Program-made: the position numbers and the translations under genes | Shown: positions 1-11,500 of the stretch, piece after piece | Layout of the letters: each line of letters begins with the position of its first letter | Position numbering within the stretch: the first letter of the stretch is position 1 | Notes under the pieces: model-generated | Databases searched by the model: none | What the model was told of the DNA's origin: nothing | The model's input: the letters and a program-made list of their open reading frames with translations, nothing else | NCBI GenBank assembly: GCA_020536535.1 | Contig: JAHLWZ010000674.1 | Coordinates: 1,175-25,660, forward strand | DNA: 24,486 nt | Source: Pelomyxa schiedti | Taxonomy: Eukaryota > Evosea > Pelobiontida > Pelomyxidae | Reading direction: 5' to 3'

Positions 1-504
1 TATGACGTTCGTTGGTGTGTCAATCAAGCGCTTGGGGTTGTTGAGCGATGGGTGGTGCCGCCGAATACTATGGATGAATTGGAGATGCCTCGTTTGTTGG
101 GCAGGCGGCTGATCACAGATGGCTTCAACACACATCTTTGCCGTCAATTTGGTGGCGGGTGCGCTGAGATTTTTTTCCACATATAGTTGGCTATTCCTGC
201 AGACTGTGTGCTGGCAGGAAGTGCGGCATACTGTTCAGTTATGGACACTGTGGGTCAATCATCACGGTCTTTCATGTGGGCCATCTGATTCATGGCATGA
301 CTACATTCAGTGTGGTCCTTTGAGATGTTGGTGCCCTGGTTATGGCTGAGCTGCTCAGTGGAGATGAAGTGGTTTTGCATCGGCATGGGCATCATGAAGT
401 TGTGTGGATTTGCACCTACTTTTGAGTCAGGAGAACTAGTTGTCAGTGAAACCCTTGGCGGAGATCAATGCTGGCCAGAACCTGTTTTCCATTCCAACAA
501 GTAG
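1..504 (+). CDS. 3' part of an unrecognised gene entering from the left
   Basis: Frame 1 is open from base 1 with coding-like codon use (it begins YDVRWCVNQALGVVERW) up to a probable GT-AG intron at about 136-179. Reading then continues as GRKCGILFSYGHCGS to about 325. Further open segments (AELLSGDEVVLHRHGHHEVV near 350-395 and FESGELVVSETLGG near 419-460, stopping at TAG 502-504) lie in different phases, so one or two more short introns are needed. The best joins give introns of only 31-39 nt, so this end is uncertain. I recognise no family. It could be a genuine last part of a gene that starts left of the window or a decaying copy. The next gene lies about 300 bp downstream on the same strand. 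Confidence 0.35.
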
Positions 505-809
505 AAATGATTTTGATACGCAAAGGACTTAAGCCACTCTCCTGTTCATAGAAATCACCAACTCTGCATTAGTGCAGTAGGCAAGGTAGACACGGTGCAC
601 CGAAAAGAAAAAGAAAAGATACACCGTGCACGTGTTTCCCTTTTTCATTGTGTTTCGTTTTCGACTGTTTGCAGCCTAAAAAAGGCTTCGGGCAGAAGTA
701 CCACCTGCACCTCAGGGAAAAAAATCACCGTAGCAGCCCTCCTGCTCTCTCTGCCTTCCTTTTCCCGATCAGTTTTTTTTTCGAACAAACGGAAAAAAAA
801 GATCTGTTG
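505..809 (+). promoter_or_regulatory. Intergenic/promoter region upstream of the OCRL-like gene
   Basis: No convincing coding sequence is seen in these 305 bases. The region holds two GTGCAC-centred palindromes, at 594-601 (GGTGCACC) and 624-633 (CCGTGCACGT), separated by an A/G-rich spacer, followed by pyrimidine tracts near 735-780. The 13-mer GTGCACCGAAAAG at 595-607 recurs in inverted form at 14754-14766 upstream of another gene, and ACACCGTGCA at 621-630 recurs at 14814-14823, so both may be promoter elements. No TATA box is obvious. The function is inferred from position and recurrence only. Confidence 0.4.
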
Positions 810-3800
810 ATGGAGGACATTACGAGGGTGCACAAGCTCCTCCGGCCCGACGAAATGTGCATTTTTGTGAGCAACACAAATCCCACAATGTCTGCTGGGG
901 AACACCCAACAAACCCCTGACTTTTCTTTCTCTACGCGATGGACACGATGGACGACATTCTCACACCTCACTAAATTTTTCTTTCTTTTCTAAATACCGA
1001 CGTTCTTTTCTTTTCTTGTCTTTTACCAATGGTAGGCTGCACAAGCAAAAGAAGTCAAATTGGGAAACAAAAGGATAAATGTTCTGGTTGCATTGATTTC
1101 CAATTGTTCAAAAACTCGTGAAGAAATAGCGTGTGCAACCACCCTCACCTTACTAAGATTGGATTTTTTTTGTGGCTGTTCCCATTGTAATATGTTTTAC
1201 AGAGTTTTCATTGTGGGAAATAGATTTGACTCCCAGTATATACGTGATATAATTCCTGTTTATGCAGACTTGACTTGTAAAGTGTGACGCACCTCCCCAT
1301 TGCTCCAACCAAACCACTTTGAAAGGTTGTTTCGGAAAATCCAGCTGTTGTTGACCTCAGTGTAGCAGATGGTTTTGAAGCACATTCACTCGAATTTTTA
1401 GCTGCCAATCCTCTAAAAATGTTCGTGCAAAATGTTGTCAAAGCTCAAAACACTGCAAGTATTGTGCCCATGCCTCTAGGTAGAGGCATCTGACCCTCCT
1501 GCAGAAGAAAACAATTTAATTTCGTCAAGTGGGCTATCCCATCAGTGGGTTAAAAACTATCGTGCCTGTATGTTGCCCCCACAAAGAATTTTTTTATCTT
1601 TTCTAACAGTTCAAAACAGTATCTGAAGAAGGTGTTACCTTATTTTACCACTTAAAAAAAAAAATTTGGAACCTAAGAAATTTGCAGTAGGGATAAGGCC
1701 AGAGGAGCAGGAATCAGCAAGCTCTGGAACCAATAGCGGTGCACCAGCTTCTTCCTCAACCAAGCCAGCAGATAGCAGTAATCTCGAGTGGATATCCAAG
1801 ATGCTGAAAACTCGGGAACCAGAATTCACTACTCACCAAAACATCAAGTGCGCCATCAATCTCTATTTTTTCCTGCACATACTAATGGGCACTTAGTATT
1901 TTTTTTGGCACATGGAATGTCAACGATCAAAAGCCTGTTGAACCACTTGATAAGTGGTTGCTTCCCACCGACCCCAAAGTTATCCCAGATATCTATTGCA
2001 TTGGGTATGTAATCCACAATAAACCACAGAAGGGTGTGTTCTTTACGACTGACTCTGTAAACATCAGCTTTCAAGAATTGGACCTTACTGCTGAGGCACT
2101 TTTACTTGGGGACACCTCCAGGGCAGCTCCGTGGGATATGCACATTCAATCTACTCTCGTGCGTGTTGGCTCCTATGTTTTGGTAAGATGTCTTCTTTTT
2201 GCATTCCTTCCTTTGACCCACTTCTCATTTTTAGCTGATGATGAAGCAACTAGTTGGAATTTTGTTGCTCGTTTATGTTAAAAGTGACTTGCTTCCAAAA
2301 ATCACTGACGTGCAGAGTGGATTTGCGGCTGTTGGGATCATGGGGATGATGGTACAACCCACTCCATTCCACCCATACTTTGACACCAACCAATAGGGAA
2401 ACAAAGGGGGTGTTTCAGTACGATTCAATATTTGTGACAGCACATTTTGTGTTGTAAACTCCCACCTTAATGCACACAATGAGAATATTGCCCGAAGAAA
2501 TCAAGATTACCATGATATTAGTCGGCACATACTATTTGCCAATGAGGATGAAGCTCAGACACATACCATTTTTGATCACGAGTAACCAATTTCTTCTAAT
2601 TAGAAAATTTTGGTTTTAAAACTACTCTGAAGTTTTCTATTCTGGATTGGTGACCTTAATTATCGCATCGATTTGCCAGACAATGATATTCGGCAGAGAA
2701 TATTAGCTTCTGACTTTGGACCACTTCTAGAAGCGGATCAGGTTTGTCAGGAATGGCTTTATTCTGGGTCTTCTGAGATTTTGATAGTTACTGGATCAAC
2801 GAAAGCAGAATAAAGCCTTCGACGTTTTTACTGAGGAGCCTATTAGATTTGCCCCAACCTACAAATATGATAAGAATAGTACATCTTATGACAGTGGAGA
2901 AGCAAGAAGATCACCAGCATGGTGTGATAGAGTGTTGTGGCGGGCTGCAAACCCACCAAGTGTTACTCCAGTATCTTATTCACGGTATTTCTTATATTCA
3001 AACGAAATGCCACTGATCCTGTACAGGCACGAATTACTCAGTTCTGATCATAGACCAGTTTCAGCTATTTTCACGATTCAAGTCCAAGTGATAATTGTGG
3101 AGGCCAGACAAAGTGTCTTCCTTTCCTAAAAACAAAAACGAAAACAAAAAAAAAACGGAAACCCGCAGTAACATTAGTTAGAGGTGTATCAGGAACTCCT
3201 CAAGCAGTTGGATATCATGGTAATATACTCTTTTTACACCTTAACGCTGACTTTTTTCGTGAATTTTTCAGGAGAATGAATGTATGCCTGATGTAACGAT
3301 TGGCACCAACAATATATCTTTTGATAACGTGTATTTCCTTGCTCCTGTCGTACGAACCATTACAATTGAAAACACGGGGCAGGTGAAGAGCTCCCAGTTA
3401 CTCTTTTCCCGTTAATGCTGGTAAGGTTCTTGCTCGCTGGCGCTTTATCCCTAAACTCGATGAGCACCGCATAAGTAAACCATGGATGGTAATCAGTCCC
3501 ACATCTGGGATTATGCTCCCTGGGGAGCAGACTACTATTTGCGTGACAATGCATGTCGACAACTCCACTGCTCCTGCTCTGAACCTAGGGCAAGAAAGAC
3601 TTGAAGATATTCTTATTCTCCATCTCGAACATGGCAAGGATTACTTTGTACTACATTTTTATATGTGGGTGTGTCATTGATCTTGTCAGGTAACAGTGTC
3701 TGGAAATTTTATGCCGTCTTGCTTTGGGTCGACACTGGAGCACCTTGTTCTCTTTCCAAACCCTGTCCGAGCTTCCCAACCACTTCCAGGAACCGCCCCA

Positions 3801-4761
3801 TTTCCACCATTAACAAACTCCTCCGTGTCGGCACAAGAGCACAAGCTGCACATACCCAAGGAGTTATGGAGGGTAGTTGATGTACTCTTCCGAAAATCTA
3901 TGGACCAGGTTACACCAAATGAATGAATTCCTCTGACTTCCATTTAAATAGAAGGGCATTTTCACACAGTCCGGCACACCTGACGACCTTGATAGACTTA
4001 GAGAATGCCTTGATACTGGAGCTGGATTTGATGGTGCAGATTTACTTAAATAACTGTAAACTTACTGTATTTTCCTTTCCAGATTTTAGTCCTCATACGA
4101 TGGCTGAAGCTTTACTCCTCTTTCTGGAGAGTCTACGGGATCCCGTTGTTCCATTTGAATTCTATTCTCAATGTTTAGATGTTTGTGAGAGCTATCCTTC
4201 TTGCAAACAGGTCAGTTTTCGAAACGCCAACGGATAAAACTCAATTGTACTCAGATTGTATCACATTTCCCTGTTGTGCATTACAACGTGTTTTACTATT
4301 TGATGTCATTTTTGCGCGAGCTTCTCAACTACTCCGAGCAAAACAATCTACAACCAACCCAACTAGGTTTCTTCCCCTCACGCTTTATTCGTCCTATTCT
4401 TACTCAAACAATAGCTGCCCTTTTTGGTCGGGTCCTCCTCCGGCGTGCTACCGGCAAGAAACTGCCTGACCAAGTTCAGGACCTTGAGGTAAAAAGGAAA
4501 ACCATGTTTGTGCAACAATTCCTTGAAGTCAATGAGCACCCACCCGCCGCACCACCATCAAACACCACAACTACCAGCACTTCATCCAGCAGTAGTGCCA
4601 CTCCCACAACTTCATTGAGTTCCGGAACCACAACGACGCAATCCAACACTACCGCTTCATCCTCTTCAGCTTCTGCAAGTAGCACTACTGTTACACCGCA
4701 ACAGCCCCCTCATACTTCTTCCCCACCTCCTACCTCTTCCTCTGCCGCAAACAAACTGTGA
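810..4761 (+). CDS. OCRL: OCRL/INPP5B-type inositol polyphosphate 5-phosphatase (PH, 5-phosphatase, ASH, RhoGAP-like)
   Basis: Removes the 5-phosphate of PI(4,5)P2 and related lipids on endosomal and Golgi membranes (family knowledge). Exons I infer: 810-866, 1036-1130, 1203-1281, 1326-1458, 1505-1544, 1610-1631, 1678-1847, 1897-2004, 2068-2182, 2235-2351, 2397-2581, 2633-2741, 2788-2984, 3027-3087, 3178-3219, 3272-3382, 3426-3647, 3690-3908, 3952-4033, 4083-4210, 4255-4761; in frame throughout, about 932 aa, close to human OCRL and INPP5B. Residues 1-150 look PH-like. The catalytic domain (about 197-496) has [44 protein letters not shown] and SSDHRPV. An ASH domain ends in [18 protein letters not shown]. 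The RhoGAP-like domain (about 690-855) carries GIFTQSG, with Thr where active GAPs have Arg, so it is probably a binding module. A Ser/Thr-rich tail follows. The N-terminal exons are the least certain. Confidence 0.93.
4531..4755 (+). repeat. Low-complexity Thr/Ser/Pro tract in the last exon of the OCRL-like gene
   Basis: About 75 codons made almost only of ACN, TCN, AGC and CCN encode a Thr/Ser/Pro-rich C-terminal tail beyond the RhoGAP-like fold. It begins after the motif [11 protein letters not shown] and runs to the stop codon. Such a tail is not a part of the family core. It is probably disordered. Confidence 0.7.
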
Positions 4762-5010
4762 ACAAAAAAAACCAAGGCTTTTTTTTGGCTTCATCAAGCA
4801 AGTTTTTTTCGTTTTTTCTTTTTTGTTGTTTTTGGTTTTTTTTGAATTGTTTTTTGGTTTTTATTTGGGTTTTAGTATTCCAAAGAGACCACAAGGCCTT
4901 TGAAAAGCTCTCCTTTACAGTGAATGTTGTACACGAGTCATAGTTTTTACAATACCAAAAGTAGTGCCGCACTAGGGCTATTAACAGCTTGTTGAGGTAT
5001 TCACATGAAA
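4762..5010. other. Intergenic space between two convergent genes, with a long T-rich tract
   Basis: This 249-bp interval separates the stop of the OCRL-like gene from the stop of the minus-strand gene. Bases 4778-4875 on the + strand are extremely T-rich with several runs of six to eight T. It would be U-rich 3' UTR for the left gene and A-rich for the right one. TTTATT at 4860-4865 is AATAAA on the minus strand, a possible but distant poly(A) signal for the gene ending at 5011. No gene is seen. Confidence 0.5.
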
Positions 5011-8000
5011 CTAGGTGCCATCAAGGTCACCCTCGCTAGAGGAGTGAAATGTGGCCTCTATCTGAGAATCAAAAATTAGTTGGATTGGAAGAGGTCTTTT
5101 GTGGATTACGAAAGGTTTGAGCTTGTCAGTGTCTTCAATACAGTAGTATGGTTTCATACTGATATGGGCCTCTATCTCACTTGTGTGAGCGTGGTTGCAC
5201 AGAATTGAGAACAGAGGCTGAATTTGCTTTTTTACTATACACCTAGGAGTGGATTAGGCGCAAAGAAAGTTCTGAGAAACCAAACCTGGCGAGCTTCACT
5301 AGAACAGCATGGACCATGCTGTTTGTGTCCCAATGACTAAACAATGCTCTAACAAGGGGCTGGCATGATTCCGTGATTGGGTCCTGCTTGTAGTGTTAGA
5401 AAGATAATGTTGAAATAGTGGCCGTACATAGGTAGCTTGGTAATTCAGAGCCCGGAGCACTGCCAGAGTAACAGACACTACGGGCAAAATTTTGACATGA
5501 GGATGCACAGATGGATCATGTTCATCTGGTTTTACAGAGCACTTCAGTACAGAAATGATTTCTGGTAACAGTTGTGGAATAATGGGATGATCAGGTGGAA
5601 GTTGAATAAGAATGTTCTTTATCATTGGAAGAACTGTGTGCACATACTGGTCGTGTGTCACCTAAAAATCTTTTAGAAGACAGGAAAAGGTTTCAAAGCT
5701 AACCAGAGAAACAATTTGGCACAGACTTTCTAAGCTGTTCTCCAGTATTCCTAGAACATCGTCAGAGAAAAGAACAGGCCCTGGACGACCCAGTCCCCTC
5801 GTGATTTTATGCTTGTGCCAAGTCTAATTTGTGTGAGCTGTTGTATGTATTTAGTGAAAGTACGTTTTTTGCATCCGGGCATGGGCATGTAAATGTCATA
5901 AAAGGGGACACTTCTGGCGCTGGGCGCTGCTGAAAGCACTGCTGCAACATTTCAAGTAAATTTTCCACCAGCTTGCTCAGTCTATTGATATCCACGTCAC
6001 GTTTTTCCGCTCTTTTTGTTCCACCACACAACGGACATGTAGAAGGAGATCTAGAAGGTGGTGGGCTGGTACTCTCCGAAGCATTTTGTGGAGAGGAAAG
6101 TTGGGCAATATAATTCGGGATACAATCCAGAATCGCCTTCATAAGTGAAAGCTGTAAGCCCGTTTCAGGTTCCTCGTGTGATTCAGGTAACATCTGGGGT
6201 GTAACAGAATAATGCAGATTTATGAGCATGGACATGATTATTGCAAAAACTCTTGGGGAGTCACTGTGTGGAACAATGCAACTCAGTAAAAGTGATGGAC
6301 GCGTGGAAAGATATGACGCTGCTTTTCCGATAGGCACGAGTGATAGAGTTACACAAACAAATTCTGCAATAGCGTTCGAACATTGACAGTCACAATGGTG
6401 AGAAATGTTACAATCACACGGATTGCAGGAACAAGATCTCCCAAACTGTGTGTCTGCACTCTTGGTAATATCTCCACTTGAGCAGGCCAAAGCTGAAAAG
6501 AGTTGTGTTTTAAGTTCGGCTGTCTTCAGCAGTACTTGAATAGGATTATTTGGTGCTAGATCTAACAATTCATGTACAATCCAGGAGAGTGGAGGACCTA
6601 AAAGTGGCTTAACACAAAAAGGATTTGGTGAATGTTGCATGTTGGGTATTGAGAGTGGAGCTTTGAGAACCTCCTCTGTCCAGTTGATTAACACAAGGTT
6701 TGCTTATGCAGGTACATGTCTTTAAAGGAGTGCCATTCCTAGGCTCAGAGTGATTACAGGTCTCTTCAGTTCTTTCACTTGGGTCATAGCAGTCCTTTTT
6801 AGACTGCGGAGCAAGAAAAAGTCCACTCCCTTTACAGAATGATTTTTTTATGGCTTCTTCCTCACTGCTTCCACTCAAACTGCTGCAAATACTGCCACCC
6901 CCACTTCCACTACCACTGCTACTACTACTATGTTTGAGGTATTCTCCTGTACCACGGCTTCCTCTGCTGCCTGACATGCCGTTGTAGCTTGTTCTGAGGT
7001 TGGTACTGGCATCATATCCGATTTGTTGTTCCAAGCCATGTACATACTCATGGCTCACGGTAATGGAACTACGGCTCCTCCGCATCCCAGTCGCACTTAT
7101 ATTTCTATTGGGTATGCTTTCCAGAGTAGGAACTATGCAGGAATCCAGGCTGCTTTGCAGTTGGTTTCTCTTATTCCCACCACCACAAGGATAAGCACAC
7201 GAGCGAGGGTGTCCTTTGCAGCAATGACGAAACATTTCGTCCATGATCACTTGCAAACCCTGTGTGACCTCAACTTGCATCATGGAGGCAAGTGACGACT
7301 GGCCTTGCTCTCTTAGTATGGGCGGTAGTAAACTTGCTCCAATTCCCAAACTATTATTCCCGTTGATCAAACTCGGCGTTAAATTGAAGTCACACAAGCC
7401 TGCATAGCTGCTTAACTTGGCAGCGCTCACGGCGTCTGTGTTTGGCATCACGCCAAATGGACTCAGAGCAGAAAGGTAGTACTCAGGTGCTATCTGCGCA
7501 AGTGAGGAAATAAAAGAAGATGCTGGAATTCCAGAATTTCCAATAGAAATTGCTGGATATGAAGTAGTACCCCCCTGAAGTGCAGGATATGAAGAGTACG
7601 ACGGTGAGTTGCTGCCGTTACCAGAGAGTCCACCACATTGTGACTGTGATTGTGGTTTGTTCCCACCTGAATCGGAATTTAAAATCAAATCACGGAAGTG
7701 CTGCTGGAGGGCGTTTCCTAAAAAAGTAGGCAGCGGGGGCGGTGACTTTGGCCTGCTGGAGACTGGTGCCCCACCGGTGGGACCGCCCGTCGAAGACGCA
7801 GCGGCGATCGCGGCCTTGGCCCGCATCATAGACCCTATCGTGGCGTGATTATGGGCGCTCGGCGGAGACTGAGGCATCACCGCCGACGGCAGATTCGCCG
7901 AGGGCCGCCGATCGGACCAACTTGGCTTCGTCGGCGGGTTCGTCGGCCACGCAAGTTGGCAGCCGCCGCCCGAATTCCTCAGGCCGTTGTTATTGCAGCC

Positions 8001-8195
8001 GTTGTTGATGTTGCAACTGACACTCATACTGCTGACGATAGCCGGCGGAAGGGAATTTGTGCTCAGGCGCAACAATGGGCCTGAGGACAAACCTGTTGGA
8101 CTACTGAGGGATCGAACCACGGTCTGTTGTGCCGTGGAAGGTTGAAGTGTAACGTGCCTGACGTTAACGACTGGCGTTGTCAGCGTCCCACCCAT
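5011..8195 (-). CDS. Large Ser/Gly-rich and helical protein with a cysteine cluster, possibly Integrator subunit 5-like
   Basis: Inferred exons on the minus strand: 8195-6716, 6660-5864, 5823-5704, 5661-5428, 5383-5286, 5242-5110, 5061-5011; in frame, about 970 aa. ATG at 8195 opens a 490-residue exon rich in Ser, Gly, Asn and Pro, likely disordered. The second half is helical (for example LSWIVHELLDLA, YVHTVLPMIKNILIQLPPD, CQPLVRALFSHWD), like an alpha-solenoid. A striking CSCNPCDC...HHCDCQC stretch lies at 6380-6441, and CPLCGG near 6020-6040. The segment around LSWIVHELLDLAPNNP loosely recalls Integrator subunit 5, but I base that on memory of motif shape, so I give no symbol. An apparent stop at 5243-5245 lies inside the 5243-5285 intron. 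It converges with the OCRL-like gene. Confidence 0.75.
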
Positions 8196-8534
8196 GAGTA
8201 ATTTTTGCTTGGGGTTTTTCGTTTAGTTTTGCATTTCGCGAAAAAAAAAATGTGGTTGCAGAGTTGGTGTGGTGAAAAAAACTTCGGCTACCTAGCATCC
8301 AAATTAAGGCAGGATCACCTCCCAAATGCGCTCAACTTGTGTATTTCGGTTACCGAAAACACCCTTCCGATGTCCACATTAAACACTGGAGACAGTTAAC
8401 ATCAAATGGGAGTACACATGACCAAAGTTATCACTCGAAACCGATTTCCTGTTAACAGAACCTCCACTAAGACCCAGTTTCACACCAGGGTGTATTTATA
8501 ATCAATACGATGTTACATGTAGTTACATGAGGGT
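8196..8534 (-). promoter_or_regulatory. Space between two tandem minus-strand genes
   Basis: These 339 bases hold the promoter and 5' UTR of the helical-protein gene (start 8195) and the 3' end region of the kinase gene (stop 8535). Near the start lie A- and T-runs, and a TTCGCGAA palindrome at 8236-8243 (in a TTTCGCGAAAA context). TTTATA near 8495 reads as a TATAAA-like variant on the minus strand and could serve 3'-end formation of the kinase transcript. No gene is seen. Confidence 0.35.
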
Positions 8535-11500
8535 TCAGGTACCCTTACGGAAGTTGCTGGGTGACTTGAGCTGTGCATTCTTGACGGTGAGGTCCTGTGT
8601 GTGCAAAGAAGTGTTGGAAAATGCAAGGAATTTAAGTAGAATCCTGACCTGCAAATTGGGGAGGCTTCGGTATGAGAAGTTGAAGAAAACTTCGTCTGCA
8701 TTTGTTTGCTCGTCATCGGCATTGGGGTTGGGTACCGCAGTGCAAGGAGATGAAGGGGGAATGACTGAAGAAGGGTGAGGGGAGAGCGGACTGTTTGATG
8801 CTCCCTCGTCGAAGTCACGTGATAAACCACTTAAATTCATGCTCGCCATTCTGCTATCTGAATTGCAGTTAGTGTGAATTGGAGGGATGGATAATACCAT
8901 CAAAATAGCTTGTGTCCTCCTTTGAAAGAATGTCGGGTGTAAAAAGTGCTTCTTCGCTTAGCAGAGAATCCCATTGCACTCCTTGGAAGAAGGGATGGTC
9001 CTTCACTTCCTGCGCTCCTTTGTTATTTTTTTAGAAAAGCACAACAGTGGAAGTGACAACACCATTTGCACCGAGCCTTTTTTTTGGAGAAATGACGAGA
9101 AGTCTATTAATAAAATCTAATGCTTCCGCAGAAATGTCTGGAGGTTCATCCACGGTATTTTCTGATTTAAGATCAATTATTTTAGTTCGTTCTTTGTGAG
9201 AAAGTACTCCGTAGCATAAGAATATTCTCAAAAATGGCTAAGGGTGTCTCCGCATTGAAGGGTGGAATTCCATATAGGAACTCATATGCCACAACGCCTA
9301 ATAAGCACAGTTACAGCCAAGATTTCGGGTTTTTACATACCAACTGCCCACCAATCAACCATACGATCTTGAAGAAGGGTGAAAATAGGAAATGGGAAAC
9401 TGATATTAGTACCATGTCCAGTACCAAGTATTACTTCCGGAGCCAAGTAATCTGGGGTTCCAACAAGGGAGAATCTCTGTGTTTTCAGGGAAGGTGAACC
9501 ATTTAGTCTTAGGGTCAACGAAATCAAATTACTCACTTTTCGTGGTTGTCTCCAATTGGTAGTAGGAGAAAATGACGATCTTGCAGTTGTTGGTGAATAC
9601 TGGTTAGTGTACATAGGTGCTTGTGCGTGAGCTAATGGAGTTTGCGTGAGTGGAACAAGATGTGGTTGCTCCTCATTTTGTTCCAATAAAGATAGGGGTA
9701 CACTAGATGACTGTTCAATGCACTCATTCATTGGGAGTGATGAAAATGTTCCAGAGATATTGCAGGCAGAGGGCACAGTACTTGGTGTTGTCGGAGTTCT
9801 TGGGGATGATGGATCATGAACTGATGTTTTAATTGGAGACAAAAAATCAGCTCCTAATTTTGGTTGCAATTTTTACTATTTGGATAAAGAGAAACCATTT
9901 TGAGGAAATTGAAAAGGTTGTCCTGGGACCGGTGATTGTATCTTCATGTATGTAAGCACTCATAGGCAACCTTAAAAACACATACATTGTGACTGGGTGC
10001 CATTCCATCATCCAAGTAGCCATACCTTGAGAGACCAAAGTCTGTCATAGATACGTAAACAAGAAGTCAACTTTGAAGGCTGGAAAACCTGTCAATTTAA
10101 TGTGCCCAGTCCCAGTAACAAGCATGCTGCTAAATTTAGTGGATACATAGATATTTACTCTACACACTTATCGGGTTTGATGTCTCTGTAAGTTGTTAGG
10201 GACGAGAGGAGCGAATGGTAAGTGTACCGGTGGATAATTCCTTGTCCATGGAGATATTCCAAGGCAAGAACAAGTTGAGCAAGGTACATTTTTGTCATAT
10301 CTTCGGAAAAAACAGCTGCAAGAAACGTTGGAAACTGCTTGAGGAATCAAAGAGGACAATTCAACTCACTCAGGTTTTTCTGCTTGTTGTTTAGTGTGAA
10401 TGAAAAATAGGGGGTTAGCGCACCAGCAATGAATATAAATCTCCACCACAAACATATTCCATAACCTCCAGGTGCTTAGACAAAGTAATTTGAAGAGGAA
10501 AGTTGTACCATATAAAGATATTCTTTTGTCTGAAAACAATAATAGCATTTGACTAAAAAGGGATTACTTGTGCTTGCAAGGATATCACGTTCCGCGTTGA
10601 TATGAGCTATCTATCAGTTTTTACAAAAGGCACGTTTATGAAGAGGAGTACTTGTGTTTTTTGCATGGCTTTCTGCTTACTGATACGCTTGATTGCATAC
10701 AAGTCTTCAGTTTTTTTTTTCCTTGCCAGAAACACTTCTCTAATGTGGGATTGGACAGTAGTTATTTTTAAAAAAGTAAAATACCCAAACGCCCCATGGC
10801 TGATTGGTTTGATGATTGAGAAATCTTGACTTGTGATAGCTTTTTTCTGAATGAGGATTAGCACAAACTTATCTCGAGGCACAATTTACCGCAGTTATTT
10901 CCCGGGACTGACTTGTATCCATCTTTTGCAGTGACTGAAGTAAATGCAACTTTTCCGAAAGCTGTGTGGTATTGGCAATTTAATTCCCACATCTCAATGC
11001 TACCTGCTGTTCCAATTGAACTACAATTTTGTCCACAGGGGAAGTAGCAAGGGAATCAATAAGTGACTGTATGGTTTGTATTGCTTCTATTCCACTGTTG
11101 CATTTAGAGTCTGTGGCTCTGCGCACATAGCTTATCAAATATTTCGGAAAAAAAAGCATGCTATACTTGGAACAAATATGCTGAAGTTGGTAAACAATGT
11201 CCGATGCTAGTTTGTGGCTGTCATTCTTCTTTAGGGTACGTGATATCTAGAGACCTTTTAGAGATTTCATCTCGTGAATGATGTACTTTATCAAGGTGTC
11301 GATTGCACAGTAAAATCTTTGTTGAGAGCATGCAGTACTCAGTGTGGGATTCAACCCTATTGGCGGGAATGTGCTCCTCACATATACGGCAGACAACTAA
11401 CTGGGTTTTTCTTAAAAATTGCTAGAATCCAGGAAAATACTTCAGTGGAAGCACTATCTTCGTGTGTTGTTGAAGTACTGTTGGTCGAAGGCTCTTCTCT

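Noticed and set aside
1651-1677. Apparent one-base frameshift in an A-run within the OCRL-like gene
   Set aside because: A 46-nt intron at 1632-1677, with the exon 1610-1631 before it, restores the frame without any sequencing error.
5243-5245. Stop codon of the minus-strand helical-protein gene at 5243
   Set aside because: Splicing out 5243-5285 leads to another 60 residues of coherent coding sequence and a further intron, ending at 5011.
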